DNA from: an uncultured Mycoplasmatota bacterium
GTDB lineage: Bacteria > Bacillota_I > Bacilli_A > RF39 > UBA660
Assembly: GCA_948434005.1 (NCBI GenBank)
Contig: CAOJEH010000002.1
Location: 183,059-247,058, forward strand
DNA: 64,000 bases
Reading direction: 5' to 3'
The notes beneath the pieces are model-generated. The model was not told the DNA's origin, did not search any database, and saw only the letters and a program-made list of their open reading frames with translations. The translations under genes were made by a program, and so were the position numbers. This document shows, in pieces, positions 49,078 to 57,065 of the stretch. Within the stretch, counting starts at the first letter, position 1. Each line of letters begins with the position of its first letter.

Positions 49078-49293
49078 ATGAAGAAAGGAATTATATTTAT
49101 AATAAGAATTTATCAAAAAATTCCTGGACCATGGCATAGTAAATGTCGCCATATCCCAACCTGCTCTAATTATATGATAGATGCTATTAATGAGTACGGT
49201 ATAGTTAAAGGAGGTTTTATGGGAATAAAAAGAATATTAAGGTGTAATCCTTTTGGAAAAAGTGGATATGACCCTGTTACAAAAAGGAGATAA
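49078..49293 (+). CDS. yidD: YidD membrane protein insertion efficiency factor
   Basis: 71 aa. It contains the family core IRIYQKIPGPWHSKCRHIPTCSNY, then AINEYG and RILRCNPFGKSGYDPV, with all three conserved cysteines. YidD is a small basic peripheral membrane protein that assists YidC-dependent insertion and is usually encoded near rnpA-yidC; here it is alone. The ATG used follows GGTGATG. The next gene begins 4 bases downstream. Confidence 0.92.
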   Translation: MKKGIIFIIRIYQKIPGPWHSKCRHIPTCSNYMIDAINEYGIVKGGFMGIKRILRCNPFGKSGYDPVTKRR

Positions 49294-49297
49294 AGTT

Positions 49298-50167
49298 ATG
49301 AAAAAGAAAATATTTTTATTATTATTAATGATACTTGGAATATCTTTAACTACAACTGGATGTAAACAAGATAATATGGAAGATATAGATATTGCAGTAA
49401 CAAATTATCCAAATGAATATATTGTAAATAAATTATATGGAAAGCATTCAACTATAAATAGAGTTTATCCAGATGATGTTACAATAGATGAATATAATGT
49501 TACTAAAAAACAAAAAAACAATTTTAGTAATATGGGATTATTTGTATATACTGGATTAGTAGATAAAGAAAGAAAACTGGCAGTTGATTTATTAGATATA
49601 AATAGTGAACTTAGAATAATAGATACATCTTATGTATTAGAAACTGACTATTCAAATGAAGAATTGTGGCTCAATCCTGCTTCTTTACTAATGATGGCAC
49701 AAAATGTTAGACTTGGACTTAAAGAATATGTAACTAGTAACTATTTATCAAAAGAAATAGATAAATCTTATAACAAATTAAAAGTTTCCCTATCAGAATT
49801 AGATGCCGAATATAGACTGGCAGTTGAAAATACAAGTAATAAAATAATTATAGTAACTGATGAATCATTAAAATTCTTAGAAAAATTTGGACTTAAAGTA
49901 CATTGTTTAGATAGTAATTCTACAGATAAAGATATTGCAGAAGTTGATGAATTAATAAAAAGTAAAACAGTAAATTATATATTTAAGTTTAAGAGTGATA
50001 AAATAAATGATACTGCCGAAAAAGTTATAAATAGTAATTCTAATATAAAAGTTCTAGAGCTTAACAAAATAGATAATATAACAGACGATGATAGATCTGA
50101 TGGAAAAGATTATATTACATTAATGAATGAAAATCTAGATACATTAAAGCAAGAATTATACCAATAA
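49298..50167 (+). CDS. ZnuA-like metal-binding lipoprotein with altered ligand sites
   Basis: 289 aa. The signal peptide MKKKIFLLLLMILGISL ends at a lipobox LTTTGC, so it is a lipoprotein on the outer face. The rest follows the cluster A-1 solute-binding fold (ZnuA, PsaA): TNYPNEYIVNKLYG near 40, FVYTGLVD near 95, EELWLNPASLLMMAQN near 130 where family members have HVWLDP. The histidines that bind zinc or manganese at these positions are absent here (Gln, Asp, Asn instead). No ABC permease or ATPase is adjacent. It may bind another ligand or be non-functional in transport. It starts with AAAGGAGATAAAGTT and lies 4 bases after yidD. Confidence 0.8.
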   Translation: MKKKIFLLLLMILGISLTTTGCKQDNMEDIDIAVTNYPNEYIVNKLYGKHSTINRVYPDDVTIDEYNVTKKQKNNFSNMGLFVYTGLVDKERKLAVDLLDINSELRIIDTSYVLETDYSNEELWLNPASLLMMAQNVRLGLKEYVTSNYLSKEIDKSYNKLKVSLSELDAEYRLAVENTSNKIIIVTDESLKFLEKFGLKVHCLDSNSTDKDIAEVDELIKSKTVNYIFKFKSDKINDTAEKVINSNSNIKVLELNKIDNITDDDRSDGKDYITLMNENLDTLKQELYQ

Positions 50168-50198
50168 AAAAGATGACTATTTAAGTCATCTTTTATTT
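50167..50198. terminator. Terminator after the ZnuA-like lipoprotein gene
   Basis: AAAAGATGACT-ATTTA-AGTCATCTTTT hairpin with A and T runs on both sides. On the minus strand it overlaps the original stop of the frameshifted gene. Confidence 0.85.
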
Positions 50199-50754
50199 TG
50201 AATTTCTTTAACTAATTCTATACCCTTCGATCTATCGGTAGCATACATAAGTAAATTTTCCTTTGTAGTTGTATAAAACTTTGGGGTATTACAACAATTT
50301 ACTCCCATATAAATTAAATATTTAAAATCACTATGTTCAGCTTTTTAGTTGTTATACTATTTTCTAATAAATCAACCATAGTCATTGTAGTATAATAAGT
50401 AATTCCAAATTTCCCCCTAATATCAGGTTCATAATTAAAGTACCTACCATCCGGTAAATATACTATTTGATTATCTTTAATAACAAAACTACCTATTATT
50501 TCCTCTTTCTCATCTGTTAGTTCTACTCCATTTATAGTCTTTAGATTATTACAATTATATCTAGCAATATATTCATCATTTTTAGAAAATATACTAGTAG
50601 CTCTATTAGAAGCTATTCTTTCAAATTGCTCTTTATCAATATGTTGTAAAATAAATTTAGTATTTGTATTTTTAAGATAATCTATAACTGATTCATTTTC
50701 TGATAAGTCTATTGCATGAAACCTTATAAATTGGTTTTCTATTATTTTTGGCAC
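50186..50754 (-). pseudogene. Frameshifted conserved hypothetical gene
   Basis: A gene of about 189 codons broken by a one-base loss in a run of five A (plus-strand T 50342-50346). The 5' part, from a GTG at 50754 after AGGAAGTGG, reads PKIIENQFIRFHAID and ends at 50314. Adding one A gives TTKKAEHSDFKYLIYMGVNCC and then an open frame ending KEIQNKR at 50186, so the last 45 codons restore a sensible C-terminus. The protein is soluble, with a YTTMTMVDLLENS segment and two Cys. No family is recognised. An earlier ATG at 50790 has no ribosome site. Either a real mutation or a base-calling error in a homopolymer. Confidence 0.65.
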
Positions 50755-50794
50755 AATACCACTTCCTAATAGCACACTATAATAGCACATCTAA

Positions 50795-50820
50795 GAAAAA
50801 AAGTCCATATATTATGGACT
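50795..50820 (-). terminator. Terminator of the ABC exporter operon
   Basis: Minus strand AGTCCAT-AATAT-ATGGACT hairpin followed by seven T residues, 15 bases after the permease stop. Confidence 0.85.
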
Positions 50821-50834
50821 CCATATATAATAGT

Positions 50835-52142
50835 TTAGTTTTTATTTTTAATAATCTTTTTAAATTTAGACCATACCTTTTCGTTTGAATAATTTAAAAT
50901 TCCTTCTTTATATATTCCCATACCATGTCTAAATATAAATATATTGAATATGAGTAATACCGCTATAGATATCAAAACATCAACTATACTAATTTGTTCT
51001 ATAACTAGTAGTGCTGGAGAAAGTAAACAAGATATAAATGGAACATAAGAAAGCACTTTTATAAATGTAGAACCATCAAATACACCTGCCATTATCGCAA
51101 GATAATAAGAAAGAAGTGAAACTAACATAATTGGTGTTTGAATTTGTTGATAATCCTCCATATTTACTGTCATAGATGCAAGAATTCCAGCAACTAACGA
51201 ATATGCAAAGAAACTTAGTAATAATAACAGTAATGTAATTGGAATTATATAGTATAATTTATCTACAAAACCACTTTCTACTAAAGTAGTCCATAAAGTA
51301 GAAAACATAGAAGTAATTGAAGATGATGATGAAGTACTAATATTATTCTTTACTATTAGGCCAATCGCTCCATAACTAATTAATAACGTACCTTGTATAA
51401 TTGCAAATAAATTTGAAGATATGATTTTAGAAATAAAATGTACTTTAGGACTAACACTAGATATAATTATTTCCATACTTCTAGATGATTTTTCTTCATA
51501 TATCTCAGAACCTATCATTTGAACTAAGAAGATTACTAACATAAAGAAAGGTAATATAATTGTAGGAAAGACAGTCCCCATAATAGTATCCATATTATCA
51601 GCAGCAGATTTAGAGTCTTTATCAAGTACTACTCTATCTATTTTCATTTCACTAGATATCATTTTAAGTTTTTCAATATCAATATTTGTTTTAATAAGGC
51701 CATAATTATATTTAGTAGAAGATAAAGCCGAAGTTATAAGCTGATAATCAATAGCATCTATTTTCTTTTTACTAATTACTTTAGCCGTTAGATACTCTTC
51801 AGGTGATGATTTTAATACTATCAGAATCTTATCATCTAGTTTTTTCTTTAATTCTTTTTCTGATTTATTAGATTTTTTTATTTTTATAGAATTATCACTA
51901 TCTAATACTTCTTTTGAACTATCAATGTTTGCTTTAAATATATCATAAACTTCTTCAGTTTTATCAATAACTACTACCTCTAAATTATTAGAAAAATCTC
52001 CTCCAAAAAAACTAATAATACTATCAATATTAAGAATTCCCACAATAATTATAAGTATTAAAATATTAATACCGATAAACCATTTAGATTTTATCTTTTT
52101 TAATAAACTTGTTTTTGTTAAAAATCTTAATTTTTTATTCAT
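50835..52142 (-). CDS. NatB-like ABC-2 type exporter permease
   Basis: 435 aa. One N-terminal span (25-45) precedes a large extracellular domain (50-190) and five to six spans in the C-terminal half, with the ABC-2 coupling region SKIISSNLFAIIQG and YEEKSSRSMEIIISSVSP near 217-240. This is the YhaP/NatB architecture known for Na+ or drug/lantibiotic export in Bacillus. It overlaps the ATPase gene by 8 bases and shares its promoter, which contains a G10 tract. The start ATG follows AGGTGGATATC; the GTG in this site gives the longer frame. Confidence 0.85.
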   Translation of the reverse strand: MNKKLRFLTKTSLLKKIKSKWFIGINILILIIIVGILNIDSIISFFGGDFSNNLEVVVIDKTEEVYDIFKANIDSSKEVLDSDNSIKIKKSNKSEKELKKKLDDKILIVLKSSPEEYLTAKVISKKKIDAIDYQLITSALSSTKYNYGLIKTNIDIEKLKMISSEMKIDRVVLDKDSKSAADNMDTIMGTVFPTIILPFFMLVIFLVQMIGSEIYEEKSSRSMEIIISSVSPKVHFISKIISSNLFAIIQGTLLISYGAIGLIVKNNISTSSSSSITSMFSTLWTTLVESGFVDKLYYIIPITLLLLLLSFFAYSLVAGILASMTVNMEDYQQIQTPIMLVSLLSYYLAIMAGVFDGSTFIKVLSYVPFISCLLSPALLVIEQISIVDVLISIAVLLIFNIFIFRHGMGIYKEGILNYSNEKVWSKFKKIIKNKN

Positions 52143-53031
52143 GATATCCACCTACTTTTTCTATAAAAATATCATTAAGTGTTGGTTTTTTGGCATCAAA
52201 TTTTAAAACTTTATACTTTTTTATTTCCTTAAATATTAAATCAACAACACTTTCATTATCTATATTTATCTCATAATAATCTCGTTTTTTATTAATCGTT
52301 TTAACTCCCTTTATTTTAGATAATTTTTCTACATCATAATCCAATACATTTAAAAGTATTTTCTTTATTCCATATGAATTTTTTATATCTTCTAAGTATC
52401 CTTCTAGTATTGTCTTTCCTTTTACTAAAATAACTAACTTCTCACAAAACTCTTCTATATATTCCATTTGATGAGATGAAAATATAATAGATGTACCCTT
52501 CTCTTTTAATTCATATATGGCATCTTTTAACATTTTTACATTTATTGGATCTAAACCTGTAAAAGGTTCATCTAATATTAATAGTTTTGGTTCATTAATA
52601 ACAGCAGATATAAACTGAATTTTTTGTTGATTACCTTTACTTAATTCTTTTATCTTTTTATTTTCATAATCTTTAATACCAAACTTATCCAACCAATAAT
52701 CAAGTTTTTTAAGTATTTCACTATTACTCATACCCTTTAGAGAACCATAATATAGAATTTGTTCTTTTACAGTTAATTTTGTAAGTAGACTCCTCTCTTC
52801 TGTAACAAAGCCTATTTTATCAATTGTAGAATAATCAATCTTTTTGCCATCTAATGAAATTGTACCATTATTAGGTTCAAGCAGTCCCATTATCATTCTA
52901 AATGTTGTTGTCTTTCCTGCTCCATTTTCACCTAGTAGACCAAATATTTCTCCATCTGAAACTTCAAAAGATAAATTATCAACAGCAACTAAATTTTGAT
53001 AATTCTTTTTTATATTTTTTAGTATTAACAT
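52135..53031 (-). CDS. NatA-like ABC transporter ATPase
   Basis: 298 aa. Walker A GENGAGKTT at 35-43, Q-loop in IGFVTEERSLL, ABC signature LSKGNQQK near 130, Walker B LLILDEPFTGLDP near 150 and the switch His in SSHQM. The C-terminal 80 residues form the extra domain seen in YhaQ/NatA-type ATPases. It powers the permease encoded immediately downstream, probably as an exporter. The ribosome site is AAAGAGGTAATAAA-ATG. Its expression should depend on the G10-containing promoter at 53062-53092. Confidence 0.9.
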   Translation of the reverse strand: MLILKNIKKNYQNLVAVDNLSFEVSDGEIFGLLGENGAGKTTTFRMIMGLLEPNNGTISLDGKKIDYSTIDKIGFVTEERSLLTKLTVKEQILYYGSLKGMSNSEILKKLDYWLDKFGIKDYENKKIKELSKGNQQKIQFISAVINEPKLLILDEPFTGLDPINVKMLKDAIYELKEKGTSIIFSSHQMEYIEEFCEKLVILVKGKTILEGYLEDIKNSYGIKKILLNVLDYDVEKLSKIKGVKTINKKRDYYEINIDNESVVDLIFKEIKKYKVLKFDAKKPTLNDIFIEKVGGYHE

Positions 53032-53061
53032 TTTATTACCTCTTTCTACTTCATTTATTAT

Positions 53062-53092
53062 ATCATACCCCCCCCCCAGGGATATTTGTCAA
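53062..53092 (-). promoter_or_regulatory. Putative phase-variable promoter with G10 spacer
   Basis: Minus strand TTGACA (53087-53092), then a 19-base spacer composed of AATATCCCT plus ten G (plus-strand C 53068-53077), then TATGAT (53062-53067). The -10 lies 31 bases before the ATG. A spacer of 17 would need G8, so strand slippage in the tract should change promoter strength. Confidence 0.7.
53068..53077 (-). repeat. Homopolymer G10 tract in promoter spacer
   Basis: Ten consecutive C on the plus strand, the only such run in the window, in DNA of about 25% G+C. Simple repeats of this length are prone to slipped-strand mispairing. Confidence 0.9.
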
Positions 53093-53139
53093 TAGTTTAC
53101 GTATAGTAAAAGTTATAAACTATACATACTTAAATAAAA

Positions 53140-53164
53140 AACAAAAGATTATTGTTCCTTTGTT
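53140..53164 (-). terminator. Terminator of the deoD-M16 operon
   Basis: Minus strand AACAAAGGA-ACAATAA-TCTTTTGTT hairpin (one G-U pair) followed by TTTTT, overlapping the end of the M16 gene. Confidence 0.8.
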
Positions 53165-54441
53165 ATAATTTTATTTGGTAATAATATTACCTTAGCGCGA
53201 TTAGTGAAATCCATTTTAGAAATGATTTCATCAAGCTTTTTCTTATGAATTTTTTTAATCAAATCTACTCTATTAAAAATTACTTTATTATAGCTTATTT
53301 TATCTTCAATTATACTAGATACCATACTCTCAATATAATCTATTGCTTTTACTTCATTAGAAATCCAAACTTTTTTAATTCTTTCTATATCATCTACAGT
53401 AGTTTCTATATTTTGTAATTCTTTTTCTACTTCACCTATTAAAAGTTCAGGATTTTCTGTTTCAGCAAATATTAAAAGTGTTTTATATCCTTTTATAGTT
53501 TCCCATTCATAATAAAAACTAGTCATCAAGTTATTATTACGAACTCTTTCTTTAAATAATGATGATGATCCAAATAATAAAGATGCGAACATATTAAGAT
53601 ATAAATCTAATTCTACATGGTCTTTAATTTGAAAAGTCTCAAATGGCATTTTATAACCTAGAGCTATTTTAGGTATTTTTACATTAAGTGATAATTGCAT
53701 ATCAGGATTAGCAACATTCTTAGATTCTTTTACTCTTCTAATTCTTGCTTTACCTTGAGTATTAACCTTTGTTCCTAATTCTTTTTTTATTATTGCCATA
53801 GCACTTTCTATAGAAAAGTTTCCAACTGCTACTAAAAACATATTATTTGGTTGATAAAATGTATTATAACAATCATATAATTCTTCTTTAGTTATACCAT
53901 CAATGTCTTCAACTTCACCAGCTATACTAATTCTTCTAGGATGTTCTCTATAAACTGCTTCTCTGATTTTCATTTCCAATACCCATTCAGGTATATCTTT
54001 TTGTCTTTTAATCTCCTCTTTTATAATACCTTTTTCTTTTTCTACATTTTCATCTGTAAAATAAGGAGCATTAACATACTTTAATAAATATTCTAAATTC
54101 TTTTCAAACTTTTTTGTACCATAGCACACATATTGAGTACTATCAAAAGAAGTAAAAGCATTAGCACCAGTTCCACTTTCTGCAAAAAATTGAAAAGGAT
54201 CTGTACCATCTGATTGTTCAAATTTCTTATGTTCTAAAAAATGAGCAACTCCATTTGAATACTTTTTATATTTTTTACCTCCAGCAGGAATAAATGTATT
54301 TACTTCGCTACCAAACTTGGCAACATAAGATATATAATAATCCTTTTTATTTTGATATGGAATTAAAATAATATCAAGGCCATTTTCTAATGTTTCAACA
54401 TAACAATCTGTATCAATCTTTTCAAATTTCAGTTTTTTCAT
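53149..54441 (-). CDS. M16 family metallopeptidase, YmfH type
   Basis: 430 aa. The inverted zinc motif H-x-x-E-H is present in SNGVAHFLEHKKFEQSDG near 65-82, and the second glutamate lies in EKEKGIIKEEIKR. A FEQSDGTDPFQFFAESG context is typical of YmfH-like proteins. It is paired with an M16 relative lacking zinc ligands (next gene), the arrangement of ymfF-ymfH in Bacillus. The two genes overlap by 4 bases. No signal peptide is seen, so it likely degrades peptides inside the cell. Substrates are unknown. Confidence 0.85.
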   Translation of the reverse strand: MKKLKFEKIDTDCYVETLENGLDIILIPYQNKKDYYISYVAKFGSEVNTFIPAGGKKYKKYSNGVAHFLEHKKFEQSDGTDPFQFFAESGTGANAFTSFDSTQYVCYGTKKFEKNLEYLLKYVNAPYFTDENVEKEKGIIKEEIKRQKDIPEWVLEMKIREAVYREHPRRISIAGEVEDIDGITKEELYDCYNTFYQPNNMFLVAVGNFSIESAMAIIKKELGTKVNTQGKARIRRVKESKNVANPDMQLSLNVKIPKIALGYKMPFETFQIKDHVELDLYLNMFASLLFGSSSLFKERVRNNNLMTSFYYEWETIKGYKTLLIFAETENPELLIGEVEKELQNIETTVDDIERIKKVWISNEVKAIDYIESMVSSIIEDKISYNKVIFNRVDLIKKIHKKKLDEIISKMDFTNRAKVILLPNKIITKEQ

Positions 54442-55700
54442 TCTTTAATTCCCTCCAAACAATATACAGTATCCATTTTAATTTTCTTAGCTACTTTTAT
54501 GATTTCAGATTTAGTTACTTCTTGCATTTTCTTACGTCTAACATCAAGATTATCCAAACCTAATATATCCATCATAAAGTAAAAATCTATTATGCTAGAT
54601 TCACTTTCAAGCATAGAATCAAGGGAAGTAGAGAAAAATTCTTTTGCCTTATTTATATCCTCTTCACTAAATTTACCTTTTTTCATCAAATTCATTTGCA
54701 AGTTAGATAAGTCAACTGTTTTTTTAATATTTTCTTTATCAATACCTGCTCTAATAATTAAAGTATTATCTAATTTATTTAGTACTGAATTTATTACATA
54801 ACATAATAAATTTTTTTCACGAACTTCTGTAAATAACTTAGAATCACTCCCAACTCCTAAAATTATATTATACAAAGTAAGTGGATAATTTCTCTCATAA
54901 CTACTAAGTCCATAAATTCTACATCCAATTGAAAGTTTAGATTGTGCATTCTCATCATCTTCTTTAACATAGATTTTTTTGCTACGAGCTTTCTTTTCTG
55001 GAAGATAATAACTTACTCTACTCTTCTTAAATGTTTTTAATTCAAACTTCTCTTTAATCATCTCTTCAGTTTCTAAAAAATCAATATCACCAACTATAAA
55101 AATATCCATTAAGTCTTTATTTATCATATCTTTATAATATTGATATAAGTTACTAGTATTAATCTTCTCTAAATCTTCTATATAGCCACACATTCTATAA
55201 GATAAAGGGCTCTCACTATCCATCTCTTCATATAACCTTACAATACTATAATAAGTTGAATCCTCTTTTATACCCTCTAATGAAGTCAATGCATCTTTTT
55301 TAACAATATCAAGAACTTTTTTAGAAAACTTATTACCAGATATATTAGGATTATAAACAAGTTCTTTTAAAAAGTCTATTGCTTTTTCATAGTTACCTTC
55401 CTCTGTATATTTATCATTTAAAACTGTTAAATTAACATCCGTATTTATATAATTACCATATCTAGAATTTCCTATATATATAGAAGCATCATACAAGTTT
55501 TGAGCTTCTATAATTAAATCTCTTTTTGTCTGATATTTTTTAGAGGAATAAGTAAGAACATTAGACAAAATATTTCTCATTGTAATTTCATCTTTCTTAA
55601 TTTGATTTCTAAAACTTATTCTTACTTTTATAGTTTTAAACTTATTTGTTTTAATCATATGTAATTTATATGATCCAAAATTTTTCTCTACATATTCCAT
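54438..55700 (-). CDS. M16 family inactive partner, YmfF type
   Basis: 420 aa. The M16 fold is suggested by LHMIKTNKFKTIKVRISFRNQ start, the RDLIIEAQNLYDAS segment where active members have HxxEH, and LTLYNIILGVGSDSKLFTEVREKNLLCYVI near 285, the conserved C-terminal half motif. The zinc site is absent, as in YmfF, which acts as partner for a zinc-bearing M16 protein. It starts at the ATG after GAGGTGGACT. It follows deoD by about 43 bases and overlaps the YmfH-like gene. Confidence 0.8.
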   Translation of the reverse strand: MEYVEKNFGSYKLHMIKTNKFKTIKVRISFRNQIKKDEITMRNILSNVLTYSSKKYQTKRDLIIEAQNLYDASIYIGNSRYGNYINTDVNLTVLNDKYTEEGNYEKAIDFLKELVYNPNISGNKFSKKVLDIVKKDALTSLEGIKEDSTYYSIVRLYEEMDSESPLSYRMCGYIEDLEKINTSNLYQYYKDMINKDLMDIFIVGDIDFLETEEMIKEKFELKTFKKSRVSYYLPEKKARSKKIYVKEDDENAQSKLSIGCRIYGLSSYERNYPLTLYNIILGVGSDSKLFTEVREKNLLCYVINSVLNKLDNTLIIRAGIDKENIKKTVDLSNLQMNLMKKGKFSEEDINKAKEFFSTSLDSMLESESSIIDFYFMMDILGLDNLDVRRKKMQEVTKSEIIKVAKKIKMDTVYCLEGIKE

Positions 55701-55743
55701 AGTCCACCTCATTTTAATATTATGTATTTATTTTTAATTTTTA

Positions 55744-56457
55744 TTATAAGATTGAGTCTAAAGCCACTTTAATCATATTTTTTAAACTTTTCTCTCTATC
55801 CTCACTCGTTGCTGATAAATTTTTCCCAATAACATCAACTATTGAAAGTAAACATGCTGCCTTTTTTTGTAATTTTTTAGCTAAATAAAATAAACAAAAT
55901 GACTCCATTTCCATTGCAACAAATTCATAATTAGGATAATTACTCATGTATCTATTAAAATCATCTAGGTATGGATCAAATACATCACTAGTGATAATTT
56001 TACCTGTTACTAATTCTATATTATTTTCTTTTGCTGAGGATAAAATTCTATCATTTAATTCCTCACTAGCTAAGGCTTCATTAATATCATCATTACCAAA
56101 AAGTTTAGGATAATTTGAAAGACTATATGATGAGGTAGCAAGTACAACATCTAATAAGTTAGAATCCTGTTTATTAGTACCACATGTACCTATTCTTATT
56201 ATCTCTTCTACATTATAAAATTTATATAACTCATAAGCATATATACCTATACTTGGAATCCCCATTCCCGATGGAAAAACTGTAACCTTTTTATTACTAT
56301 AATAACCAGTATATGCATACATATTACGAACAGTATTCACAATTTTTACATCACTCAAAAAATTATCAGCAATATATTTAGCACGCAAAGGATCACCTGG
56401 CATTAATATAGTTTTTGCAATATCACTTTCTTTTGCTTCTATATGTGCAGTTGACAT
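55744..56457 (-). CDS. deoD: Purine nucleoside phosphorylase DeoD
   Basis: 237 aa hexameric-type enzyme. Motifs: MPGDPLRAKYIADNFL near 19-34, GMGIPSIGIYAYELY near 64-78, RIGTCGT near 87, and FVAMEMESF near 178. It cleaves purine nucleosides with phosphate to give free base and ribose 1-phosphate. All phosphate- and base-binding residues are present. The ribosome site GAAGGTTATACTT-ATG is acceptable. It begins the operon that continues with the M16 pair. Confidence 0.95.
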   Translation of the reverse strand: MSTAHIEAKESDIAKTILMPGDPLRAKYIADNFLSDVKIVNTVRNMYAYTGYYSNKKVTVFPSGMGIPSIGIYAYELYKFYNVEEIIRIGTCGTNKQDSNLLDVVLATSSYSLSNYPKLFGNDDINEALASEELNDRILSSAKENNIELVTGKIITSDVFDPYLDDFNRYMSNYPNYEFVAMEMESFCLFYLAKKLQKKAACLLSIVDVIGKNLSATSEDREKSLKNMIKVALDSIL

Positions 56458-56511
56458 AAGTATAACCTTCTTTCAACATTAATTATATCAAAAATAATTA
56501 TAAATATCTAT

Positions 56512-56551
56512 AAAAAAGAAACTACATTTTAATGATATTAGTCTCTTTTTT
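56512..56551 (-). terminator. Terminator after the ftsK operon
   Basis: Minus strand AAAAAAGA-ACTA paired with TAGT-TCTTTTTT (one bulged base on each side), overlapping the end of the 175 aa gene. Confidence 0.75.
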
Positions 56552-57065
56552 GTTCATATATAAAATTAATTACATAATTTCGTTTTTCTGATTTTAATAC
56601 GTTTTTAGTATTATCATAATAAATTTTTAAATCTATTATATTTTCTCTTCCAACTGGTAATTCAGTTTTACCTATAGAAACTCCCGAAATAGAATACTTA
56701 ATAACATTTGATTCTAAATTATCATTATTTTCAGATACAGTAATTCCACTTAAATATGCATTTATAGTGCCACTATTTTTAATTTTTATTCGATAGGTAA
56801 TAGAATCACCTGGCTTAACCAAATTAACACCAAAACTGGCAGAAGTAGACGATAAAGATTTTGGTTCAAATACAGTTGTTGCAGAACCAGTTATATCATC
56901 ATCTTTAATATCAATTATCTCAATATCCCAATTAGCATTAATTTTACTAGAAGAAGCTACAAACAAGTTTTCTGCTAAGGCAGCATAACCAACTGAAAAC
57001 AAAGAAATTACAATCAAAAGACCTAGTATAATAATTCTTCTATTTCTAGCTAATTTATCATTCAT
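56538..57065 (-). CDS. Small TasA-like exported protein
   Basis: 175 aa. A basic N-terminus and a hydrophobic helix (IIILGLLIVISLFSVGYAALA, about 11-31) lead to an extracellular beta-rich domain with WDIEIIDI and VKPGDSITYRIKIKNSGTINAYLSGI, the TasA/camelysin-like repeat that also occurs in the 417 aa surface protein at 25.7 kb. No cysteines and no anchor beyond the N-terminal helix. It overlaps ftsK by 8 bases, an unexpected cotranscription of a surface protein with a division protein. Function unknown. Confidence 0.65.
   Translation of the reverse strand: MNDKLARNRRIIILGLLIVISLFSVGYAALAENLFVASSSKINANWDIEIIDIKDDDITGSATTVFEPKSLSSTSASFGVNLVKPGDSITYRIKIKNSGTINAYLSGITVSENNDNLESNVIKYSISGVSIGKTELPVGRENIIDLKIYYDNTKNVLKSEKRNYVINFIYEQKRD

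Noticed and set aside
52902..53168. Plus-strand frame of 88 codons opposite the ABC ATPase
   Set aside because: Shadow of natA and of the promoter region; no ribosome site.
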